From NCBI GenBank assembly GCA_018970625.1, contig JAGWVZ010000194.1, positions 1 to 6,972 of the forward strand: DNA of 6,972 nt, written 5' to 3'. The first letter of the stretch is position 1. Each line of letters opens with the position of its first letter. The translations under genes were made by a program, and so were the position numbers. Positions 1 through 6,508 of this stretch are shown here, one piece after another. The notes beneath the pieces were generated by a model, which had not been told where the DNA came from, made no database searches, and was given only the letters and a program-made list of their open reading frames with translations. The stretch is from Myxococcales bacterium. GTDB lineage: Bacteria; Myxococcota; Bradymonadia; REDH01.

Positions 1-297
1 CGTGAAAAAGGGGTGAGGTCGCCAGAAGCCGAAACTGAGAGAAGCGACGCCCTGAACAAGGGTCCGATCCTGTTGCCGCACAACAATCCGGTCACCAGGG
101 CCACCACAGGTCCGTCTGTTTCGCGTCTCCCAGTTCAGCCGCCGGTGTGCCCACGATCGGACATTCGTTGTGCAGAAGGAGAAGGGCGCCACAAGCGCAC
201 GGGCAGGGCATTGGCTTTCCAGAGGGTCGTCACCTGGCAGGAACGGAGAGTTGCACACGACGCGAGCAAGGTCAGATGCCGGCCACCGGAACCTCAT
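1..297 (-). CDS. Possible partial CDS, unknown function, coupled to the M48 peptidase
   Basis: This minus-strand frame begins with ATG at 297-295 and has no stop codon down to position 1, so at least 99 codons are open and the 3' end lies outside the window. Its ATG overlaps the TGA of the upstream peptidase gene as ATGA, the classic arrangement for translational coupling. A GGAGG (plus strand 314-318) lies upstream, but its 16-nt spacing is too long to be ideal. The product starts MRFRWPASDLARVVCNSPFL and is rich in Arg, Trp, Cys and Pro, with no hydrophobic segment long enough to span a membrane. I recognise no domain. Composition is not clearly protein-like: arginine uses several rare-looking codons (AGG, AGA, CGA), and another long frame is open on the plus strand here. 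It may be a real coupled gene or a chance open frame in high-GC DNA. Confidence 0.33.
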   Translation of the reverse strand, partial: MRFRWPASDLARVVCNSPFLPGDDPLESQCPARALVAPFSFCTTNVRSWAHRRLNWETRNRRTCGGPGDRIVVRQQDRTLVQGVASLSFGFWRPHPFFT

Positions 298-1181
298 AAA
301 ACGCTTACGATTGCCTCCACTTCCCTGTCAACGTCGACCATGGTACGCCCGCCTGACTCGCTGATCATGCGGCGATAGTACTCTGACTCTGCAAAAATCT
401 GCAGTGCTTTCAGACGTTTGGGGAGATAAGGGTGCGATTGAAAGTACTCCGAGAATCGACCTACGCCATCGCGCAGCTCGTCGAGCTGGTTCAGGTAGGT
501 GTCCACATCGATTTTGTCGACCAGCGCCTGCGAGCCGCCCGCCAGCTTGACCATGGTCGTGGTGGCGACCTTCAGGTCCCGGCAGCAGATGAGCCCGGCC
601 CGGTCGCACGTAATTTCGCCGCGACGGCTCCACCCCATGAGCGCGATGCGCGCGGGGGTGACGATCCAGCGCACGAATATGCTGGATACGTGCGTCAGAA
701 AGTTCAGGGCGGTGTGGTACGTGACGTGCGAATTCTGAATGTGGCCGCACTCGTGACCGATCACAAAGCGCAGCTCATCGTCGGTCAGGCGGTCCACCGT
801 CGCGGAGTTGATGACGATGAAGCTGTCGGTCTCGGTTCCGAACGTGCCGGCGTTGATGGAGCCGAAGTTCTGCGTCACGTAGGTGGTGGGAACAGGGATG
901 TGCAGCTCCTGCGCGCACTCGGTGACGATATCGTGCAGCCGCGGGAATTGCCGGGGACCCACGCGGACGGCGCTGCCCAGAATGTCGGCTTTGCGCCACG
1001 TTTTGAAGGCACGAACCGACGCTTCGCAGGCCAGCCGGACCGGCTGTGCATAGCTCAGCGAGCGCAGCACCCGGTAATCACCGGTAAAAATGTACTCGCC
1101 AAAGCCGCCTTGTGCGGTTCGACGGGAGCCCGGGGTCTTTCGGGTATCCACGTAGTGTTGAAAATCGAATGATGGCTGCAT
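294..1181 (-). CDS. M48-family zinc metallopeptidase
   Basis: A predicted zinc endopeptidase of the M48 (Ste24/HtpX-like) family, 295 residues. The zinc-binding HExxH motif reads HECGH (residues 143-147, within VIGHECGHIQNSH). The third ligand is likely Glu189 in GEITCDRAG, which fits the family's ExxxD pattern (Asp193). A later SHPYLPKRLKAL (from about residue 249) matches the HP...R motif usual in M48 enzymes. The HtpX-like N-terminal pair of membrane spans is absent; only residues about 160-186, between the two zinc motifs, are hydrophobic enough to touch a membrane. No signal peptide is seen, so the enzyme may be cytoplasmic or peripheral. I chose ATG at 1181 because GGAG sits 5 nt upstream; an in-frame ATG at 1214 would add 11 residues. 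It lies 94 bp behind the membrane-protein gene on the same strand, and its stop overlaps the frame at 1-297. The substrate is unknown. Family assignment is firm. Confidence 0.9.
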   Translation of the reverse strand: MQPSFDFQHYVDTRKTPGSRRTAQGGFGEYIFTGDYRVLRSLSYAQPVRLACEASVRAFKTWRKADILGSAVRVGPRQFPRLHDIVTECAQELHIPVPTTYVTQNFGSINAGTFGTETDSFIVINSATVDRLTDDELRFVIGHECGHIQNSHVTYHTALNFLTHVSSIFVRWIVTPARIALMGWSRRGEITCDRAGLICCRDLKVATTTMVKLAGGSQALVDKIDVDTYLNQLDELRDGVGRFSEYFQSHPYLPKRLKALQIFAESEYYRRMISESGGRTMVDVDREVEAIVSVL

Positions 1182-1254
1182 GAACGCTCCATGGCAGTGG
1201 CGGTTCAACCACACTTCGTGACAAGCTATTGGCGCCGCAGTCTATTCCCGCCCT

Positions 1255-1287
1255 GCCATCCTGTGATGGCGCCGCCTATTCGCGGCG
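1255..1287. repeat. Overlapping hairpins around the stop codon of the two-span membrane protein gene
   Basis: Two perfect 6-bp inverted repeats share one base. GCCATC (1255-1260), loop CTGT, GATGGC (1265-1270) lies just after the TAG of the minus-strand gene. CGCCGC (1270-1275), a 6-nt loop, GCGGCG (1282-1287) encloses the stop codon. On the minus strand neither is followed by a T-run, so neither is a standard intrinsic terminator. They could attenuate read-through into the peptidase gene, protect the mRNA end, or be chance in GC-rich DNA. The octamer GGCGCCGC also occurs twice, at 1231-1238 and 1268-1275. Confidence 0.35.
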
Positions 1288-2139
1288 ACCTCGTCGAAGC
1301 CAGGCGAACATAAAGTAGGTGCAGCCGATCAGAATGAGCCCGAAGGCAGCGTAAACCACCTTGAGGTAGGTAAAATTCAGCGGTGCCTGATTCTCAATCA
1401 GCAGGTAGGCGTTCTGGCATTCAAAGCGACTCCCGAGCGCGGTGCGACGCTCCGCCTCGGTTGGAACGCGCCCCAGATGGTCAGCCAGTCGCTGCTCAGC
1501 ACGCGCACGGTCGGCTGTCAGAATCATACGCACCTGTGGTGCCGGCTCAAACCCGCAAAACTCTCGGCCGTAGTTCAGAGAATAATAGTCGATGAAGGGA
1601 CCGTACGTGTCGGGCAAATCCCGAAACGCGATCAGCCGGCCGGTTCCCGTAAAATACTCCCGCACTTCGGTGTTGTGGTTGGGTGCCATGGGCATGCCCT
1701 GAAGAACCCGTGGGCGGGTGTCGATCTCGACCCGCTCCATATAGATTGGGGAGCCCACCAGCCGCACAAACGCACGTTGTCCTGCAACGGACCGCTCCGA
1801 GGGCGCCCCGGACAACGATACATGTCGGTTGGAGGGGAGCACGAGGCGACCCTCCTGCATGTATTCGCCCGAGTCCAGATCAGATGCCTCACCCAGCAGC
1901 AACGGCTGGTTCGGCGTCGAGCTGTACTGCAAATCATCCCACGTCGTACGGGCCAGATAAATCGTGAACAGCATCACGAGTAACAGCACCACCGGTTGCA
2001 GACCGTTGCGCTGGTTGCCGAGCTGCTCGAGCTCGGGATCGACATCATCAGGTGTGTTCCATGCCCCCAGATAGCGAGCCTCAAGCTCACGCTCCGCCTC
2101 ACTGCGGCTGGGTTCTGGAGTCGGGGAAGAAGTCGACAC
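1276..2139 (-). CDS. Two-span membrane protein with an extracytoplasmic domain, function unknown
   Basis: A 287-residue protein I cannot assign to a named family. Its N-terminal 46 residues are hydrophilic and acidic (rich in Ser, Pro, Glu). A membrane span follows at about 47-63 (LQPVVLLLVMLFTIYLA), then a soluble domain of about 190 residues, then a second span at about 258-280 and a basic tail, RRGRRE. Positive charge at the C-terminus puts both ends in the cytoplasm and the domain in the periplasm. The domain's first part (about 82-175) alternates short polar and hydrophobic runs, as in beta-strands; the part around 208-235 looks helical. Cys195 and Cys241 could form a disulphide. The topology resembles SURF1-like proteins, but I see no diagnostic motif. 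GTG is the only start before the first span, and its ribosome site is weak. It is followed 94 bp on by the M48 peptidase, so the pair may share a transcript. Confidence 0.84.
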   Translation of the reverse strand: MSTSSPTPEPSRSEAERELEARYLGAWNTPDDVDPELEQLGNQRNGLQPVVLLLVMLFTIYLARTTWDDLQYSSTPNQPLLLGEASDLDSGEYMQEGRLVLPSNRHVSLSGAPSERSVAGQRAFVRLVGSPIYMERVEIDTRPRVLQGMPMAPNHNTEVREYFTGTGRLIAFRDLPDTYGPFIDYYSLNYGREFCGFEPAPQVRMILTADRARAEQRLADHLGRVPTEAERRTALGSRFECQNAYLLIENQAPLNFTYLKVVYAAFGLILIGCTYFMFAWLRRGRRE

Positions 2140-2190
2140 GAGGATTATCCGTAAGAAATGGGCGGCTCCGGCGGCCGACCTGAAACGTAC

Positions 2191-2209
2191 GCTCCCAGGT
2201 TCTAGGAGC
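2191..2209. promoter_or_regulatory. Near-perfect 19-bp dyad over the candidate -10 box (possible operator)
   Basis: GCTCCCAG, a 3-nt centre GTT, then CTAGGAGC: seven of eight base pairs match (the C2196-A2204 pair fails). The dyad covers the proposed -10 hexamer of the minus-strand promoter, a position where a dimeric repressor would block transcription. A perfect 10-bp palindrome, GCCCGCGGGC (2208-2217), abuts it inside the promoter spacer. The symmetry is plain; regulatory use is inference, and a short hairpin or chance are alternatives. Confidence 0.35.
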
Positions 2210-2227
2210 CCGCGGGCGGCACGTCAA
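2199..2227 (-). promoter_or_regulatory. Candidate sigma-70-type promoter for the minus-strand genes
   Basis: Read on the minus strand, TTGACG (plus 2222-2227, five of six matches to TTGACA) is followed after exactly 17 nt by TAGAAC (plus 2199-2204, four of six to TATAAT). Transcription would start near 2192, giving a leader of about 50 nt before the GTG at 2139. This would drive the membrane protein and perhaps the peptidase behind it. The boxes come from consensus matching by eye. Confidence 0.4.
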
Positions 2228-2332
2228 TCACGCACAGGCTCACCGTCGTCGAACAGACGCCAGACGCGGGGTTTCGTTCCTGCACGCTTCACGATTTTGC
2301 CGCAGATCACCGTGCATGGTACACACGCGCCC

Positions 2333-4636
2333 ATGTTGGCTACCCTACAGCGCTTTCTGGTCTGGACCCTGTGCCTTTGCAGCCTGTCTGTGCTGCCGCG
2401 AGAGCTGGTCGCGCAGGACGACCTTCTCGCTGAATCTCACGATTCCGTTGGCGAAGCGCATATCTCGCTTGGTCACTCGCACATGGCAATGGCGCTGCGT
2501 CAACACGCGGTCGCGCTTCAGGGCGGCGGGTGTTCCAGCGCAGACGCGACCGCGCTGGATTCGCTTGTACCCGATGCGGCTGAGCCACAGGCCACGCGTT
2601 CCCGACTCCTGTCCACTCAGGCATTTCTTCAGGGCGAGTCGCTGCGTTGTCTGGGCCAGTCGTCTCAGGCCGTGGACTACTGGAGGCGGGCGGCCGCGCT
2701 GGACCCCGTGTGGACAACCGTCGTCAACAGAAGGCTGCTGGCGGCTGGCGAAGCGCCGGTCGCCTGGCGCATTGAGCTGGGTGGCGCGGGCTCGCAGCGC
2801 CTTTGGTCCCGGGCCATCGCTGACCCGAACACCCGCGCGACCGCTATCGCGTTTCTATTGCAACGCTACGAATCGGGCACGTGTTCTGCCTGGTTGCGTC
2901 GGCAGATCGCAGCTGCCCTTGAATCGGTGCCCGCCGAGCAGCGCACCGATGCGCTTGATGCGTGGCTGCATGGTCGAATCGCAGAAGCCGAGGATTTGCC
3001 AGAATTGATGCGCCGCCTGACCTATGTGTCGGCCCTTCCGAGCCATCTCGTCACGCGCCTGGCAGCGCATGCCGTCGAGTTGGCAAGGCAGGGCGGCTGG
3101 AGCAGGAACCGTGACCTGCTGCATACGGCGCTGGTCGCGATGGCGTTCGACACAACCCTCGTCGAACGGTTCGGGTCTGCGCTGCCGAGCGATGACTCGG
3201 AATATATCGCCGCCCTGCAAAACCTTCGCATGCAACTGCGCGATGTGCGTCTGGTGGCATGGCGCCCGCAGCTGGCGCCCAGCCATGAGCGTCAGGTGCG
3301 ACGCATGGTTTCGGTGATGCTCATGCGCGCGCTGCGTCGGGGTAATCACGACCGGGATGCGCTCTCACTGGTCTTGCAGGAGCTTCCCCTGTCGGCGTCG
3401 CTCAGGGCCGAATTTGCGTCAGCCTGTGTGCAGCTCGCCGGGCTGGCCGACCAGCATGTCATTCAGCGTCAGTGTCTGATGGACGCGCTGGTTTCTGATC
3501 TGCCACAGGTCGAGCAGGCTCACCTGGTCATTGAGGCGGTTGTGGACGCGCTGGCAGTGGGTGATCACCGGGCGGCTGCACGGGTGCTCGAAAACGCGCT
3601 GGTGCTGGCGTTGCTCACCGACCTTCCCGCGTGGGAGGCACAGCGTCTGGCGTACTGGCGCGCGAGAGTCCGACTGGAGAGCGGTGATCGGGTCGCGGCC
3701 GTGCAACAGCTGCGGCAGGTTCGGCGCATGGCACCCCTCGCCTATTATGGCGTCATGGCGGACGGCTGGTTGCAACAGCTCGGCGGACATGGACAGTTCA
3801 GGGCGCTCCTGATGACGCTTCAGGTGACTCCGGCTGTTGCACCGGATGATCCGCGTGCCAGCACCGCGTTGGCGTTACTGGATGCCGGCCTGTCTTCGCT
3901 GGCGCGCGAGGAGCTGCTCTGGCAGGCGCAGTTTTTTGGCGCTGATGCGCCCGTGGTCGCCGCCCTGGCGGGTGTGCTGCAGGCGGAGCGTGGCGAGCTT
4001 GCCAACGCGATGTGGACACTGACGCGTCTGGCAGACGTTGAACACTGGTCGCAGCAACAGCTCGCTGCGCTGCCTCGGCAGGTCATTTTTCATGCCTGGC
4101 CAACCGCGTTCGAGAAGGCGGTCATGTCGGCCAGCGCCCAGACCGGCGTCGATGCTGCGTGGTTGTATGCGTTTATTCGTCGTGAGTCTGCGTTTACCCC
4201 CAACGCTCGTTCGTCAGCGGGGGCACAGGGGCTTATGCAGCTGCTCCCCTCGACTGCTCGGCGTCTGGCAGCCTCTGTGTGGGCAGCGGGGCCACCGGAG
4301 CCGTTCAACGAGCCTCAGGTCAATGTCCTTCTGGGCGCTACTTTTTTGCGTCAGCGTCTGGCCATGGCCGGTGGCTGTATTGAGCCGGCCATAGCCGCGT
4401 ATTCCGCCGGACCTGCACACGCCCGCAACTGGTTGCAGCATACGCCCGACGCTTGGAACGATGTCTGGCTGGAGCGCGTCAGTTATCCAACTGTCCGCGA
4501 TTATGTACGTGACGTTGTGCCTGCCGCTGCCATGTATCGTGCGGTGCTGCGGCAGCCATGGCAATCCCCGATCTGCCGGGTCAACGCCAACGAGTTGGCC
4601 CAGCACAGTGCGTTGCCGCCGGACGCTTCTCTTTGA
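2333..4636 (+). CDS. slt: Soluble lytic murein transglycosylase (Slt70 type)
   Basis: A periplasmic enzyme that cleaves the MurNAc-GlcNAc bond of peptidoglycan, forming 1,6-anhydro-MurNAc ends; 767 residues. A signal peptide covers about residues 1-28, with hydrophobic core FLVWTLCLCSLSVL and likely cleavage after ELVA. Residues about 30-590 form a long helical region rich in Ala, Leu and Arg, as in the ring-shaped Slt70 superhelix, including LAYYGVMADGWLQQL (469-483), like the SYYG-type motif of the linker domain. The C-terminal SLT domain (about 591-743) has catalytic Glu618 in IRRESAF, GAQGLMQLLP (630-639), and AYSAGP (689-694), with Ser where most members have Asn (AYNAG). The end, SYPTVRDYVRDVVPAAAMYR, is also typical. 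ATG at 2333 places the signal peptide correctly; TTG 2297 and GTG 2312 are in-frame alternatives, none with a good ribosome site. It is divergent from the membrane-protein gene and 133 bp upstream of the helical protein gene. Confidence 0.94.
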   Translation: MLATLQRFLVWTLCLCSLSVLPRELVAQDDLLAESHDSVGEAHISLGHSHMAMALRQHAVALQGGGCSSADATALDSLVPDAAEPQATRSRLLSTQAFLQGESLRCLGQSSQAVDYWRRAAALDPVWTTVVNRRLLAAGEAPVAWRIELGGAGSQRLWSRAIADPNTRATAIAFLLQRYESGTCSAWLRRQIAAALESVPAEQRTDALDAWLHGRIAEAEDLPELMRRLTYVSALPSHLVTRLAAHAVELARQGGWSRNRDLLHTALVAMAFDTTLVERFGSALPSDDSEYIAALQNLRMQLRDVRLVAWRPQLAPSHERQVRRMVSVMLMRALRRGNHDRDALSLVLQELPLSASLRAEFASACVQLAGLADQHVIQRQCLMDALVSDLPQVEQAHLVIEAVVDALAVGDHRAAARVLENALVLALLTDLPAWEAQRLAYWRARVRLESGDRVAAVQQLRQVRRMAPLAYYGVMADGWLQQLGGHGQFRALLMTLQVTPAVAPDDPRASTALALLDAGLSSLAREELLWQAQFFGADAPVVAALAGVLQAERGELANAMWTLTRLADVEHWSQQQLAALPRQVIFHAWPTAFEKAVMSASAQTGVDAAWLYAFIRRESAFTPNARSSAGAQGLMQLLPSTARRLAASVWAAGPPEPFNEPQVNVLLGATFLRQRLAMAGGCIEPAIAAYSAGPAHARNWLQHTPDAWNDVWLERVSYPTVRDYVRDVVPAAAMYRAVLRQPWQSPICRVNANELAQHSALPPDASL

Positions 4637-4651
4637 TGCAACCTCGTTGCA
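4637..4651. repeat. Perfect 15-bp palindrome directly after the slt stop codon
   Basis: TGCAAC, centre CTC, GTTGCA: a perfect 6-bp inverted repeat starting at the base after the TGA. Two further pairs (4634-4654 and 4635-4653) form beyond a single mismatch. There is no T-run after it, so it is not a standard intrinsic terminator. Its right arm overlaps TTGCAA (4647-4652), the -35-like box of a candidate promoter, so an operator role is possible. A second, weaker dyad, GTCAG (4688-4692) with CTGAC (4699-4703), follows in the same leader. Confidence 0.45.
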
Positions 4652-4676
4652 ACACAGTGGAAGATACGCGTATACC
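4647..4676 (+). promoter_or_regulatory. Weak candidate promoter for the 566-residue helical protein gene
   Basis: TTGCAA (4647-4652) and TATACC (4671-4676) are separated by 18 nt; each matches the sigma-70 consensus at four of six positions. Transcription would begin near 4683, leaving a leader of roughly 85 nt before the ATG at 4770. The 133-bp gap after slt is long enough to hold a separate promoter, but the match is poor and read-through from slt is equally possible. Confidence 0.22.
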
Positions 4677-4769
4677 GGGACCGACAAGTCAGCTTGCTCT
4701 GACCGCTGTGAGGAGAGCGTTCGCCCCTCGTTGAATTCGGTGACATCGCTGTCGGGTGAGGGTCCCAGA

Positions 4770-6470
4770 ATGGTCAATCAGGCTGACTTTGAGAGGGCAT
4801 TTGCTGCGATTCCTGCAGATCGTCTGCGGGAATACGTCAGAAGCTTCGTGCTCGGTCTGGATGACCGACTGCAAAGCCTGTTTCTGGACGGTCTGGTCCT
4901 GACGGCAAGGCGCGCCAACCCGGAATTCAGCCCGCGTGCCGTGGAAGATCTGCGCCTCGTCGAGGATGCCGCCCACTGGGCGGCCGAACGACAGGAGAAG
5001 GTTCCTGTCTCCGTTCCCCGACTCGACTTTCTGCTCGAACGAACCAATCGCCAGTTTATGTCGGGTCATGTGGAGCGGGCCCTGTTGTCATGGGACCACC
5101 TTTTCGGAGGTCTCCATCTCTGGTCCGAACAAAATCCGGAGGCCATTGAGGCCGATCAGCTGTTGTTCAACTCGGTAAATCGTGCCGCTGTCCGCTATCT
5201 GGTTTCGGTGTGGATCAACACTGACTCTGCCGAGCGGGCGGATGCGATACTCAACGCCTGCCAGTATGTCAGCGCGGTGGCCTGGTTGCGTGACCCCCTG
5301 CAGCAAATGCGGGATGAGGCGCCTCGCCCGGTGCTGGATGAATTGAATACCTTCGAACCTGAATGGCAGCGGTCCCTTCAGGCATTTATTGTGGAGGAGC
5401 GCGACCGTGATCCCAGAGAGGCCGACGTCAGAGATGAGCTGAGCTGGCTTGCCAAGTCGGTCGCTCGTACCGGTGGCGCCGACGGAATCGCCCTCATGGC
5501 GAGGCTCTCCGGTGAGCCGGTGACCTGGGAAGAGTGGGTCAGACGTTTGGTCGAAGACGAGAACTGGACCGCGATCGGTCCCGCCGTCGATGAGGCGATC
5601 CACGCTCTCGGAGCCTCACTCTTTACCTCGCGACTCGCCGATGTTGCCGCTGGCGCGGCGCGATTGATTCATTACCATTCGGGTGCGGTTGACTGGGCTA
5701 GGCGAGCATTTCTGGCCGAACCAACGCTCGTCAGACTGCTCCTGTGGCGGCAGATGGCCCTGGACGCGGGCGTCGACCCCACGCCTGCGTTTGGTGTCGA
5801 GCTGCAACGCACGCGCTCTCGGTTACCGGCGCGCGTCGCCGCGTTAATGCTCCTGCTCACCGGGCGATGGTCCATCGCGGCGGGCATGCTCAACGACTGC
5901 CCGGGGCTGGGGTGGTCCACCCAGACGCATCCTGGCGCCCTGTTGTTCGCCGGACTCGTTCAGGTGCTTCACAGTTGGTCTTTCATGCCCCGAAACCCCG
6001 AGGAGAGCAGCCCCGGCAACGTACTGACGGACACCCTGCGAATCGACGAGCAGCGGGCGTCCTTGCGTTCACCCGGGATTGAAGATCTCGATGGTTCGCT
6101 ACTGCCACCGTTTCGGCTTCCACCGAGCATCGCAGACATTCTGCCCACTCGTGACGCATCCATGGCCATTCAACATGTGATGTCTGAGTTTCCGCTGGAC
6201 GAGAATGTGGTGGAGGAGATCATTGAGTCGCTGCGCAACGCGGCCCTCGGGCGTCTTCGCGCGGTGCTGCAGCAGGGGCGCCGGCGCACCTACGCCAACG
6301 CAGCTGCGCTGATTCTGTCCCTCGTCGAAGCCTTGATTCTGCTGGATCGACGCATGGAGGCACGAGCGCTGATTCGGCGCACCGTCACCGAGTCCAGCGG
6401 ACACGCGCTCTTTCAGTCCCGACTCGACGACATGACCAGCACCGCGGTTCGACTCGCGCTGAAAATGTAA
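4770..6470 (+). CDS. Large helical protein of unknown function
   Basis: A 566-residue protein I do not recognise. It has no signal peptide and no clear membrane span, so it is probably cytoplasmic. It appears almost entirely helical, with repeated amphipathic segments that suggest TPR- or HEAT-like solenoid packing but no clean repeat unit. Tryptophans are frequent (WEEWVRRL at 253-260, VDWARRAF at 307-314, LLLWRQMALDAG at 323-334). A compact motif, GWSTQTHPG (381-389), stands out, preceded by Cys377. A Pro-rich stretch, LLPPFRLPPSIADILP, lies at 444-459, before a C-terminal helical module (about 475-566) with RRRTYANAAALILSL. This module vaguely recalls the helical tails of bacterial SWIM zinc-finger proteins, but no CxC...CxH cluster is present. 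The start is ATG 4770, with GAGG 8 nt upstream; the frame is open back to 4461, but that part overlaps slt. It is convergent with the MMPL gene 38 bp away. Confidence 0.85.
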   Translation: MVNQADFERAFAAIPADRLREYVRSFVLGLDDRLQSLFLDGLVLTARRANPEFSPRAVEDLRLVEDAAHWAAERQEKVPVSVPRLDFLLERTNRQFMSGHVERALLSWDHLFGGLHLWSEQNPEAIEADQLLFNSVNRAAVRYLVSVWINTDSAERADAILNACQYVSAVAWLRDPLQQMRDEAPRPVLDELNTFEPEWQRSLQAFIVEERDRDPREADVRDELSWLAKSVARTGGADGIALMARLSGEPVTWEEWVRRLVEDENWTAIGPAVDEAIHALGASLFTSRLADVAAGAARLIHYHSGAVDWARRAFLAEPTLVRLLLWRQMALDAGVDPTPAFGVELQRTRSRLPARVAALMLLLTGRWSIAAGMLNDCPGLGWSTQTHPGALLFAGLVQVLHSWSFMPRNPEESSPGNVLTDTLRIDEQRASLRSPGIEDLDGSLLPPFRLPPSIADILPTRDASMAIQHVMSEFPLDENVVEEIIESLRNAALGRLRAVLQQGRRRTYANAAALILSLVEALILLDRRMEARALIRRTVTESSGHALFQSRLDDMTSTAVRLALKM

Positions 6471-6478
6471 TCCAGCGC
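6456..6478. repeat. Small inverted repeat at the convergent gene junction
   Basis: GCGCTG (6456-6461) and CAGCGC (6473-6478) form a perfect 6-bp stem with an 11-nt loop that contains the TAA stop codon of the helical protein gene. A second short pair, CCCTG (6481-6485) and CAGGG (6497-6501), follows. Neither has a T-run on either strand. With only 38 bp between the two convergent stop codons, termination must occur here or inside the opposing genes. These are the only candidate structures, and they are weak. Confidence 0.28.
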
Positions 6479-6508
6479 ACCCCTGGCCGAGCCTTGCAGG
6501 GCGATGGT

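Noticed and set aside
13..378. Plus-strand open frame of 121 codons at the left edge
   Set aside because: It runs antisense to the peptidase C-terminus, its product is low-complexity and Arg/Pro-rich, and no ribosome site precedes it.
432..1172. Plus-strand open frame of 246 codons
   Set aside because: It lies wholly antisense to the M48 gene, whose zinc motifs prove the other strand is coding. Such mirror frames are expected in high-GC genes.
4461..4769. N-terminal extension of the helical protein gene into slt
   Set aside because: The 103 extra codons overlap the conserved SLT domain out of frame, look non-protein-like, and a good ribosome site precedes ATG 4770.
4214..4777. Minus-strand open frame of 187 codons
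   Set aside because: It is antisense to the catalytic domain of the transglycosylase and its product has no recognisable features.
5088..5603. Minus-strand open frame of 171 codons
   Set aside because: It is antisense to the 566-residue gene and has no ribosome site or domain.
6471..6508. Intrinsic terminator between the convergent genes
   Set aside because: Only 5-6 bp stems are present and no T-run follows on either strand, so I list the inverted repeat but do not call a terminator.
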